From contig NC_088310.1 of assembly GCF_910592395.1 (NCBI RefSeq), positions 7,941,501 through 8,005,500 of the forward strand: DNA of 64,000 bases, written 5' to 3'. How positions within the stretch are numbered: position 1 is the stretch's first letter; each line of letters opens with the position of its first letter. The position numbers and the translations under genes were made by a program. Below, in pieces: positions 1-12,300 of the stretch. The stretch comes from Lineus longissimus. Its lineage: Eukaryota > Nemertea > Pilidiophora > Heteronemertea > Lineidae. Under the pieces are notes generated by a model. It ran no database searches and was not told the DNA's origin. It saw only the letters and a list, made by a program, of their open reading frames with translations.

Positions 1-75
1 CCGACCCCGACTCATCTTTGAGACGGAATTACAGTCATTTGAAATCAAAGAAATGACTCCCACCCTTGGAATTGG

Positions 76-156
76 CATGCACTTCTTTTTGAAAGGTTCT
101 AATTGCTTTAGGATTTCAAGTACTAGCCAAAATTGTGGTGCCTACGGTCAACCCTT
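76..156. repeat. Dispersed repeat copy 1
   Basis: Intronic segment sharing long stretches, including tgctttaggatttcaagt and tagccaaaat, with 6378-6474. Copy number beyond two is unknown from this window. Confidence 0.6.
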
Positions 157-168
157 GAGAGTACCCAC

Positions 169-321
169 CTTGGACACGGACGACAAAGCGGCAAATCTTG
201 CATTGAGTTGAGAAAGTTGCGTGGAGACTTTAGGATCGCCGCTATTCTGGAGCAGACTCTGGGCCCTCTCGCTCAACACGTCGAACATCGCCTGCTGGGC
301 AACAATCTCTTCATGCTTGGC
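169..321 (-). CDS. SYNE1: Exon 61: A repeat, first half (last exon in window)
   Basis: 153 bp, phase 0 to 0. [20 protein letters not shown], then [20 protein letters not shown] and FAALSSVSK. It ends at a GTGGGT donor, so the next exon (expected second half of this A repeat) is off the left edge. Bases 1-168 are intron. Confidence 0.94.
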
Positions 322-3300
322 CTGGAAGTTAACAAAAGAATCTTGAATCTATGATGACCAAATCTCTGCCTTCTGTTGATGAAGGTTCATTAAATCTTCC
401 AACAATACTCCAAATTGGCTGATAAAGAATCATTCGATCACCTAACAATACTTCAAGATGGCTGTGCGAGAAAAGACAACAGCTGGCCAACAGTCTGACC
501 ACCGATGCATGAGGTTTTTCTTTCTTTTCAAATACTAGCTCCAATTCTGCTCACCTTGTGCTGTTTGAGCTGGTCGTTCTTCTCCTTGAGTGTGGCCTTG
601 AGGTCTGAGTCGGTCTTGATGTTGAGCTGGGTCTCCTTCAGCCAGTCGTTTAGTTCGTTATACTTGTCTTCATACTCGATCCATTGGTGGAGAAGCTTGT
701 CTGAAGTAAAGGACCGCAATTATTACAATGGTTTCAGACCAGCTGATGATGTGGTAATTGTATTTGTTTAAACTTCGCCAGATGATACTTCACTTTTTAG
801 GGCCATTTTGAGAGAATTTTCAAACATGAATAATAATGACACCGAAACAGTCATAAGTTTTGATCGAAAGCCTTTCAATGAAGGGTCATGTCAATAGGTT
901 TCGAATAGACATTCAAAGGGACCAGATTAAAATTAAGGAACTGATAACACACTTGATGTACTGGTCATCTCAAATCACCTCAAATTTAATAATGGAAAGT
1001 GGTTTTGAATGCCTTTTGACTTCTTATTTTGCACCAACATCAAGGAGATATCATTGTCAATGTTACTCAAATCAACAACATAAGACAAGGACAGTAGCTT
1101 ACCCAAGTTGGACAGCACATCATCCACAGAGTTGGTATACGTGTCGTAATCTTGCTTGAGAGCTCTCAGCTCCTCCCTGATCATCTCCTTGCCATTGTCG
1201 TTGGTGTTAATCATGGTCGCATCGCCCTTCTGAGCGGCGTCTTGGAGCTTGTTCTTGCCGGTGTCGCTGGCAGACATCAGGCTCTGTAGAGAACAGATTC
1301 ATGATTATCAACTGCTGGTATCTTTGTTTCATCTCAATGTCAGTACAAAATTTGAAAGGCTGTGATAATGCTGGTGTATACTGCAAAATTGTAAAGTCAC
1401 GGCACCAAGTGTAACGGACATATGCATAACTATTAACGGCTAGCATCTTTAGAATCGACACGTGTATAGAACTTATGGTAAAGCCTTTTCATCTCAACAT
1501 CAAAACAAATTTTGAATAGTTGAGATATTGCCACTGCATGCTGCCAAATCGTAAATTCAAAGCACCAAGTGTAAAGGACAGATGCATATGTACCATGACT
1601 GCACAGCTATAGACTTCTAGACTTGTGTTTCAAGAGCATGTGATGTTCTTGGTCATGAAAATCATCCCCATATCCAACACAGAATTCATATTCACATTAA
1701 TGTTATGATTCTCACCTCGACCTTTTGGAGTTTGGCCTCGATGTTACACCTGTCACCACGCGTGTCGCTGCACGAGGCCAACTTCTCCTTAGCGGTGTTG
1801 ACCCACTCGTAGGCCTCGGCGTAGATGTCCTTGTACTCCTGGTGCTCGGTCACACCGTTGTCACACCTCCTCACCAAGTCCTGAAAGGCAAGAACGCAAT
1901 CATCAGTTTCTAGTTTTACTTCAACACTGCACCTGGATGGTTTATTCTCTAGGGAGTATTCCCCCTCCAAGGCTGGATGAGCGTTATAACGTGCCACTAG
2001 GGTTAGGCCCCAATTGGGTTTATTGGCCTTGTGACTCCGTCTCTGGCTGAATCATTAGTTGATTCGACCCAGGACTTGAGCAGACAACATCTACGATAAA
2101 CCTCCCCTCCAAAAGAAACGTATTGGTGAGAAATTTTTTGAAGGAAAGTTGATCATATCAACTGTCTGAACAAAGTTTCTGCATCATCTTTGTCAATTTC
2201 AGCACCAGCAGGACAGCTTCACTTACCCCGACCTTTTCCATGAGGACTTCGTAGCGTGCCACCTGCTGGTTGACCTGAGAAGCGATACTGGTATCGCTGG
2301 TCGCTGCCTGCAGGCCGGCCGCCTTCTCATTCAAGTTGTTGACGGAGGCCAGGTGGCTGTTGATGTTCAGTTGCAGAATCTGGAAAGAGGGACACGAAGA
2401 TGGAATTCTGATGGCTTGCAAGACAATATCATACATGAAGGCGTCACATTTCTCTCTTGGTTTGTTGTGCCTGTTTGGGATCAATCAGTTGGTACTCACT
2501 TGTCCACTAAGATAAGCTATCTATCTTTTCTGCCTGGCTCCAGGGTAATGGCCATGTTTGGTCCCTACAGATACTTGGCCTGGGTGGCTACTTTTGACCT
2601 GGGTTCTCTGCTGTCTGCCCCGCAGCTGTTATCATGACATGATGTCTTAACTGACTTGGTTCTGGCATTACGTCAGAGAATCTTACAGGGGAAAACTGGA
2701 ATAATCTGGTACTCCACTGGGTCACAGAATCTTACCTTGACTCGTTCGAGCTGAGATTTCTTCTCCGACAGTGTCGCCTGGAGTTCCGTCTCGAGCTTCA
2801 CGGAGTTCTCCATCTCGTTCAGCCACTTGGCAAGCTGCTCCGACCCCTCGTCATACATGGACAACTGCGACAGACAATTCTCCAACTTGCCCTTATTCTC
2901 GTTCATCTGACTCATGGTGTTGTCCCAGCTCTGCTGCAGCGACTGCATGTCGCGCCGCATCTGGTCACGGCCGGTCGACGACGTGTTCGGCAGAACCATC
3001 TGAAGATTATCCGCAGCAGTTTGTAGCTTCCGGAACCCGTCATCACGCATGTTTGCCAAGTCTTGCAAGTGCACAAGTTTGCTTCCGATTTCATCACGGT
3101 CCCCGTCAGTGCCGAGACATTGGTCCAGTTGACTGTTGAAGTTGTTTTGCCAGGCTTTGCACGCGTCGAAAGCCTCGCAAAAGTTCTGGTTGTCGATGAC
3201 GTATTGGTCCCATCGGCGGAGTAGCTCCTTGATGTTTTGACAAAGAGTCTCGTATCTTGTGTTGAGCTGCGAGGCCTGACTCGAGACGTACTTATCTCCA

Positions 3301-6300
3301 CCTGTCCGCACCACAGCCTGAGCGCGGTCGGTCAGGGTGTCAAAATCATCCTGGTGGTCCACGATATTGGCATGCAGGGCCTTTAGTTTCTCCAACTGGG
3401 CTTGTTTTTCGGGAAGAGTCGGTTTTAATTCGACATCTCTGAGTTTGTGTTCCGTTTCCTTCAGCCAGGCAGAGCAGGTGTCGCAACTTTCATCATAAGC
3501 TTTCCATTGGGCAACACTGTTCTCAAGGTCTGCTTTGGTCTGAAAAGAAAGAAATATACCGGTTCATTCAACTATTCAAAGTGATTTATTTTTCTGTTGA
3601 CTTTATCACACTATCAACAAGATTACAAGAGGCAAAAAACAGTCAAGTCAGCATTTGATAGGTACTATAAGATGGGGTGACACTGCCCCAAAGTGGGGCA
3701 AAAGGGCCCCCCCCAGGGCCAGCTTCACCCCACTTTACGGCAAGCAAAGTGCCTGATTAAAAGGTACAGTATGCAAACATTGAAGGGTTGAAGTATCGGA
3801 GGAAATCAGAATCCGAATTTGAAAACTGACGTACCTCAGACAAGGCACTGATGAAGGTCGCCCAGTCTGCCTTCAGAGAATCTACTTCGTGGATGATGGT
3901 GTCTCGTCCTGTCGTTGCAGTGTTTGGAATCACTCGCTCCGACATTGAAACAATGTTGTTGACCCTCGGATCACCTTCAAGCTTGGTCGACATCATGTCC
4001 TGAAGAAAAAACAAAATGAACTTACAAATCTTTTCAGGACGAGATCTTTTGCAAACGATCATGGCCACTAACACAACCAGTTCAACCGACAAATTTCATA
4101 GTAGAGTAGAACCTCTCTATAAAGGACACCATTGGAACTGACAAGTGCTGTCCTTTACAGAGAAGAGGTGTCCTGATTATAGAGTTCAAACTGAATGGAA
4201 ACAACCACTTTGGGACCAAAACTAGAGTCCTGAATGGAGAGGTGGTCCTTAAAAGAAAGTTGTCCGCTAAGGGAGGTTCCACTATATTCTCACCTGTATT
4301 CTCTCTAGACGACTCTGCACGGCGTGCCGGTCACCGCTGACGTCAGCGCACATCGACAGCCTCTCTTTCATCGTGCACAGCCAATCGCGACACTCGACAA
4401 ACCCGTCATAATACTGTTGATGTTCGCGTACGAAGTCCTCGTACTGTTTTACGTAATCTTTAGCGGTGCTGCACAGGTTGTTGTACTTCTTCCTGTAGTC
4501 GGATAACTGCGCGGCGATTCTCTGGTCGCCGCTACTGCTGGCCAAGGCCTGCGCCTTATCGCTGACGCCATCGATGACACGCTGATAGGACTGGACATCT
4601 TGGTGAAGGGTCTGAAATATCGATGAAAATCTCACATTTAAGTCCTCTCTCTGGAAAAGTATGACTTATATACAGTCCTTTGCCAGGAATTCATGCTCAA
4701 AATGCTTTTGAAATCCAAATCACACATTTGAGTCCTCATTTCAAGTTCACCCATTGCCCAACCGAAATATTACAAGAAATCCGATATAATATCGGTTACT
4801 CATCTGTTCTGGGGGAGGAAAAAAACTTTTGAGATGGTCCCTTACCTTGTAGCTCTGGAGCTGGACCTTCTTCTCCTCCAGAGTGGACTTCAGCAACAAC
4901 TCCAGACTCAACTGCCCCTCCACATTCTTCATCCAATCCTCAAGCTGACCGAAGCTATCGTCAATTGACGTCCACTGCATGAGATTCGTCTCGAGCTTGC
5001 GCTGAGCGGTCGTGAGTTCATCGTACAAGTTCTCCCATTCGAGTTTGAGACCTCGTAATTCTTGGCGGACAGTCTCACGTCCTTCTGACGCAGTGTTGGG
5101 GTAGAGTTTTTCGCCGGACTCAACAGTTGCGTTCAGTTTAGCGAAACCAACCTCTTTACTCCTGAGGAGCTCCTGAAATGCAAATAAAGTGACCGGGTGA
5201 AACTTAGATATGTGGACCTCTTTTTAGCTAGAGACTTATCTTCTTTAGGAAAATACCATGCATATTCCACAAAGTCTCAGACACTTAAAGATCCAGAAGT
5301 GAGGTTGGCTTGGCTCAGGACCTAAACGCAACATTATATTTACCTTCACAACTTTAGATTGGGGACAAATTAAATATATTGACTCATATACTGACTCACA
5401 CAAACTTGATCACTTCAAGGATAAGCTGTTTGCCAATAACTAATCAGACAAGCCAGACATTAAAGGAAACAAAACTGGTTCGGTAGACCCCCAAACTGCC
5501 CCCGGCCAGAAAATCTCCAAGCAAACAAACTGCCCCATCTACTTACGTTGACTTGATCCTGCTTCCCGTCCAATTCGGCCCTGCTCCCAGAGAGGTCAGT
5601 GCAGTCTTTCGACTTCTCCTTGGCATTCCTAAGCCAGGACGAGCAGTCAGAGTAGCTCTCCTTGTAAAGCTCATGCTCCGATACATTCTGCTCACACTTC
5701 TTTACAATCTCCTGCAAAACAAAATGTTACGATGAATATAACAAATTTATATCAATAATCCCTGAACACCTCATTGACTATCTGCTATTACCAAGAGAGA
5801 CAAATCACATCTCCAATGTCTGCAACATGTGAGGCCTACCTAACATTTCGAAGACCCCCCCCCCCAACAAAATGGAGATATATTGGCAATATCAAAGCAG
5901 TTTTACTGATAACAGCGTATTGCTAGGTTCTCTTATTTGCACAAAGTGATCAGCTGACCTGTATTTCTTTACTTATTTCAAAGGGGAAAATTCCTACAAA
6001 AATAGTGACTTCTCTTTTGCATATCAATTTCTTACCTTAACGGCCACCTGAAGTGACTGGTAACGGTTTGACAGTTGGGACACTTGAGAGGTGACGCGTG
6101 TTTCCGACGTTGATTGCGTGAGGCTGTGGACCTGTTCAGAGAACTCGTCAAAGTCCGGCTGCTTGGCTCGAATAGCCTGCATATAAGACTGGAAGAGAGA
6201 AAAATACGATTAGTTCATAGGTAAGACAGAAGATATGAAGGTTGTCTGTATAGTTTGGGATATAGGATATCTAGACAAGGCTCAAGATTGCAAAGTTGCC

Positions 6301-9300
6301 TGTTAAAGTTGGGGATTGCATATATTTGAGTAAGATGGGAATAAAAACTTTTCTTTAAAACCTGAGAAGCTGTTCCACCCTTGAAATTTTCATTCACTTC
6401 TTTTCAAAAGAGTTCTAAATTGCTTTAGGATTTCAAGTTCTAGCCAAAATGAAGGAGCCTATTGTTAACCATTGACATCAGAAGGCAACCTGATGCTGGG
6501 GAGAAGCCATAGATAATCTGTATCCATACTGAGTTCTTCGAACACTTCCAATTCATGCACATTTAACACCTTCAACATGTTCAACACCGATGTTTCACTT
6601 CCCAACACCCCCTCTTCAGACCCCCAGAAAAAAAAGTATAAGGGATGGCTGCATAAAGTCTTTTGCAGTAACTTCTCCAAGCCAAGGTCTTCTTGAATCA
6701 ATAGAGTAATGTTAGCTATACTTCTTTACTATACTGAAAAATGACCAAAAATGACCGAAATGACCCCGCTTTCCAACAGCCCGACCCCTGAATGTGGTTC
6801 AGCATTGAAGGGGTAACTAACATCAAGATTTTCTCAAGCAAACATCAAAAAAATTCCCAGAGTCAGAACAGCTTTTTTTGGTCTTTTCAGTTCCTACTTC
6901 ACCCTGAAGATTGCAACAGCGTAGTTCTTTCCATGAGACTCCGTTAACCAGCTCAATGAGGGGGGATTTGGGCCACATAGATCTATGTGGTTCGGCGTTG
7001 AAGGTGTTAAGTGGTAACTAGCATCAAGATTTTTTCTCATGCAAACATCCAAATAAGATTACCTTACCTCATCAGGAATTGAAATACACGGGCCTGCAGT
7101 CTCCAATAGATACAGCTGACCGTCTGAGGTATTGGTCATTTAGAGTCATAAGCACATAACTTTTATCCTCATGAAAATTTATATTGATTATTGCCTTCAT
7201 AAATCAACTTAAACCTACTCTTATTTTCAGTCTCCCCCACCCCACCCATCAGTCTTTATGATCGTTAACCAATATTTGAATTTTTCCAGTGGACACTTTG
7301 AAGAAAATTTATCCTAAATCAACGATATATTCCAACAGAATTTTAAACTACTTGATTTTCAGGCATTCGACATGCATTTAACTCAATTTTCAGGCCAGAA
7401 ATGCAATAAAAATTTCAACATCTGTGCTTTAGAGTCAAATAAACAGACCCTAGACAGTCACGTGGAAGATTATGTGTAGCATAACAAATCGTATTTAGAT
7501 TTAGAAAGTTATAACCTGGTGAAAAATTCATACGTGAGTTGAATGTTTTATTGCATGATGTTGAAACCTATTAAATGATTTACTTAAAAGTAAGAGCAAA
7601 CCTTCTGAACTTTTAAAGTACAGACTTCATAATAATGTATTGAAGGTTTGGGCATGTTTTTTTAGAATTAAGAGTATGATAATCTCATTTGGAATGACAT
7701 ACAATCCTTAAAGGCGCCCTGCAAGCATGCAATTTTTATTGCAGTAAAAAGATCTCTTGGCTGCAACAGTCTAAAACAGGTAATCACTGTGTTTGATATT
7801 GATAGCGATTATGATCGCATATTGCAGCGACAAAAAATTGCTTGTGTGGGCCACTTATAATACTCTGGTCTAACACTGTACATGAATATTTTCTGAGGCA
7901 CTGACGTTCACAAATAGCAAGAATTTATAAAGACTAATCTTTAGCAATTTTTGCTAATATCGGGTGGAGGACACAGAGACAGTCATCACAGCTATCCATT
8001 TAAAGCAAACGATTATTGGTGATGGCTAACATGCAGGCTCTAAGCTAAGAAAGTTGACAATACTCTGAAAACCTTCTGCTGTTGTTCCTCTTCACCAATT
8101 AAAATGAACAATGCGAGGGTTTTCAAAGATGGATATATAGCAACTACCAAGTGTAGTTCCTTGCAACTACCAAGTGTAGGTTCTTGCAACTACCAAGTGT
8201 AGTTCCTTGCAACTAACAAGTGTAGTTCCTTGCAACTAACAAGTGTAGTTCCTTGCAACTACCAAGTGTAGTTCCTTGCAACTACCAAGAGTAGTTCTTT
8301 GCAACTACCAAGTGTAGTTCCTTGCAACTACCAAGTGTAGTTCCTTGCAGAACTGATATCGTCAAGAGTGATCTAAATGAGCATTTTCCTTTCTTAAAAT
8401 CCTCACTCAATTCAAACTTCATCTCAGCCCAATTCAACAAGACACTACACCGCAACAAATGCAACAGATATCAGATGGACTTTGTGGCTAACTCAGGATC
8501 CAAACCGAAGTGTCAGTGATCACTTTTTTGTAGATGTTGGTGACAAAAGCTTTGTTTCCCTTTGAAATAACATCAGCTTATAACTCGGACACCCCATAAT
8601 CTTATTCTTGGCGCACAAAATCCATCCGGCGCATGCGATTTCAGACAACGTGCACCATCACCATGACAACATAAACCATGCAAACGACGAGCAGCAGACA
8701 TTGACAACAGATTAACGGTCTTACATTTCCAGCTACCTTGGCTAACGTATTGTCTATTTCACTTTCAAAGTCTAGAATCTCAGTCTTTAAATCCTAAGTG
8801 ACAAAATATTAGATTAGTGACGACAAATCACAAAAAGCTTTTTTGTCAATTTTGAATTCATTGAGCCTCCACCCGCCCAAAGTTGTATTGCCACAAGCAA
8901 ATCTAATTTTAAAGATTCCCAAGTTTTTTTCTCTCACTTTCTTTTTCCACAACAAGAAAATATTCAAAGATCCTCCTTTTCTTGTGAACGATTGAATTCC
9001 ATCATCACAACATAAATGGCTACCATAGCAGACGACAATATGTAAACATTATTACAATACCGTACCCAAAGCATAGTCTGCTGCCACAATATCAAGCTAT
9101 CACCACAACAAACTGATCCCAGTGCCCATGATCAAAACAACACACCGTATCACGTGAAATCACCAATGTGCCTAAGTGTGATAAAGTGACCATCACATGA
9201 ACTTTGTGATGCTTGGTGTCAAATGAATGAAAACACTGTGAAGTGTGAATCTCAGCTTCATCAGAGACCAAACAATCGCACAAACACTCAAAGAAAACCA

Positions 9301-12300
9301 AAACGTGAACCTACCGAGAATTTCTCCGCCTGCGATTGCTTTTCCTCCAATGTCGACTGGAGGTTGAAATCTTTCACTTTTCGTTCCATGTCCTTAATCC
9401 ACGCCGCTAACTTCTCGTAACTGTCTTCGTAATGTCCCCACTGCTCCAAACACTTATTCAAGGCGTCTTCAGACCCGTTCAACATGTTGGTGTAGTCCTC
9501 CCAGTCCTGTTTCAGGCTCTCCACCTCGCGGTTGATCGTCTGCTTGCCTCCTGGGGCTGTTTCATCAGACGTCTGCTCAGCCAGTGAGACACACGCCTGG
9601 ATCTTCTCCTCACCTTCTGGGTTACTTTTGAGCAGGTCCTGGAAGCAAAACGGATAAACATGAGAAGGTATAGATGATTCAAAGGCCTTGAACTGCCATG
9701 TTGATTGGACCTGGGTGGCTAATTTTGAAGCGTGTTCTCCACTTTCTGTTGCCATGGAACGGGCCATCTGCCTGGAACCCACTTCGCTACATCATTCCCA
9801 TATTATGTGGCGGGAAACGTCCATATTGATATTTGGCCAAACTGTCAACATAATCAATAGGAGAAATGATGAGACACAAGGCACACACGTTCCATTTTCC
9901 ACCAACTATAGATCAACCTGGTACCCATCTCTTCCCCTCAAAACCCAAAATTCCAAAACAACAACACCAACCTTGAGACGATCCAATCGATTCTGTACAG
10001 CATGCTTGTCGCCCGCCACATCATTACACATGGCGGCTCGATCCTTCATCAGATTCAGCCAATCGCTAGCAGTCTGGAACGAGTCGTGATACTGCTGGTG
10101 GTGCAGGACCTGATGCTCGGATTCCTGGATCGCTTCCTTCGCCAGAGATTTAAGGTTCTCGTACTTTGAGCTGACGTCGTGGATGAATTGGGAGAGTTTC
10201 TCGCTTGGTGCCCCCTGTTGGAGGTTTTGGGCTTTCTCGATGGCCGCATCGACGACTCGGTGGTGCGAGTTGATATCTTGGAGGGAGGCCTGGAGAAAAG
10301 TTTAAACGACATGGAAAACTTTGCTCAGTTCAACAGTGAGAAGAAGCTCAACTCAATCCATGTGTATGCTCCCTGGCCATCAACTCACAAGCCATTTTTT
10401 GACCAACGGATCAGAAGGCAACAAATCAGAAGGCAAAGATTTCCTTGTTCAGATGTACCAGTACAATACGCCTTCTGATCGAGGTGCAAACTTTGGTACT
10501 GCAATGATACACACTGGCACCTGAAAGGAACCAAGAGTAATATTGCCTAAGCCCACACAAACAATAGAGTCAAAAGTATTAGACAAAACGTACCCTTCTC
10601 TGATGAAGTTGCTCACGTTTCTCCACAAGGGTATTCTTGAGCTCCTTATCATTCACCATCATCTGCTCCGTATCGTTAATCCACTTCACCAGCTGGTCTT
10701 GCGTCTCGGAATACGACTCCAACTGATTCAGATACGACTCGAACTTGCGCGAAGCGTCGTTGAGTCCATTCAGCAAGTGATCCCAATCCTCTTTGGCGGT
10801 GCGGAGCTCCTGTCTGATCTTCTCCCTGCCAGCGGCAGCGGTATCCGGGTACAGCTTCTCACCAGTTTCGATGGCGGAGTTCAGCTTCATCAACCCGTGT
10901 TCCTTCTCGAGCATGAGACTCTGCACGACTTGTTTCTTTTCTTCGATTGCTTCCTTATCGCCAGACGTGTCGGCGCAGTCGTCGAGTTTTTCTTCAGCGG
11001 CGCTGAGCCAATCGACAAAGACGTGGTAGTTGTCTTCGTAGACAATATGGTCGTCGACGTAGCGGTCCCACTTGGTGATCAGCTCCTGTAAGTCAACAAG
11101 GACATCGGATAACTTTTAAACGAGTTGTCAACTTACAATTTACTTCTAGATTTAACATCAATGCCCGACATCACCAAATCCCATGTTTCAATTTCAGAAT
11201 TCTGCATTGGTCGCATTTCTCACCTGAGGTTTCCTCCTACCAACTCTCCAATCTTAACAGTTACAATTATGTTGATAATATGCCTTAAATCTTTGTGCCT
11301 AATATGAGCTTACCTTGACAGTATTCAACAATGCATGATATCTGTTGGTGAGCTGCATGACGTATGTGTTCAGACGCGCATCAGACGTCTCATCCATCAA
11401 CGCCTGCGCCTTATCCTGGAACTCATCGACGTCTGCTTCCTTTGCGATGATCTCCTCCTTCAAAGCCTTGAATTTCTCGACCTGCTCCTGTTTCTCCTTC
11501 AATGTCGATTTCAACTCATAATCTCGGGTCTTGTGCTCCATGTTCTTTATCCATCCAGACAATGCGTCGTAACTGTCGTCGTAATCTTGCCAAAGGCTCA
11601 GTGTTTTCTCCAAACTTGTCTTCGCCTCATCCATCATTTCGGAGCAGACGCCATTCTCAGATTCGACAGTCAGGAGGTCTTGTTTCAGGATCTCTTGGCC
11701 AGGTTTGGACGCATTTGGTTCAACTTTGTTGATGCAGTCTTTGAGATGCTGAAGTTTGGTTTCACTTTCTTTCTTCAGAGTGGCGACATCCTGAAATATC
11801 AAGCAAAACAGGTTAATTTTGCAATACAAGGTAGTCACTCTCTTTAATACAAGCTCAGCCAGGGGAACATGCCTTTTTGTTGAGTGGTAGAGCATTGGAC
11901 AATAAAACGAGGTCCTAGTTTAAGTCAAGTTATGGCACTTTTGTAAATCATCATCATCGTCATTCAGGCTTCATGGGGAGACTGGCTTCCTCAGTCATGG
12001 CAGGCAACCAGAAAACTCTGATATAAAACCTTGGAGTAGATTGGAACCTGAAAGGTGCCGGCCAACCTATGTGTGGGAAATCCTGGGCTCTCACCAATCC
12101 ACCAACCCAGCTATGGGCAAACAGCATGCCACAGACAGAAGCATCTGGTCAACAACGTTCTTTCAACTCCAATTTGTTTGGTAGCTTTATTCGACAAAGG
12201 CCACAGGCAGAAAAAACTGTTCTTGCCAATTTTTTAAAAGCTTCTCACCTTGAGTCTGTCCAGTCGGATCTGGACAGTGTGTTTGTCGCCTGATGTATCA

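Larger units (their letters stand above)
6189..8724. other. 2.5-kb intron between exons 50 and 51
   Basis: No coding exon recognised. It holds the dispersed repeat at 6378, a two-copy duplication near 6780-7050, a GCGAC-family element at 7713-7858 and a 23-bp minisatellite at 8140-8349. Confidence 0.6.

Noticed and set aside
4130-4260. Extra exon from minus-strand frame 4082-4282
   Set aside because: The frame falls inside the MITE copy; no helical pattern and no splice fit.
10543-11847. Long open frames on the + strand (up to 182 codons) across exons 46 and 47
   Set aside because: They are exact antisense shadows of spectrin exons. The minus-strand reading has the family motifs and the splice borders.
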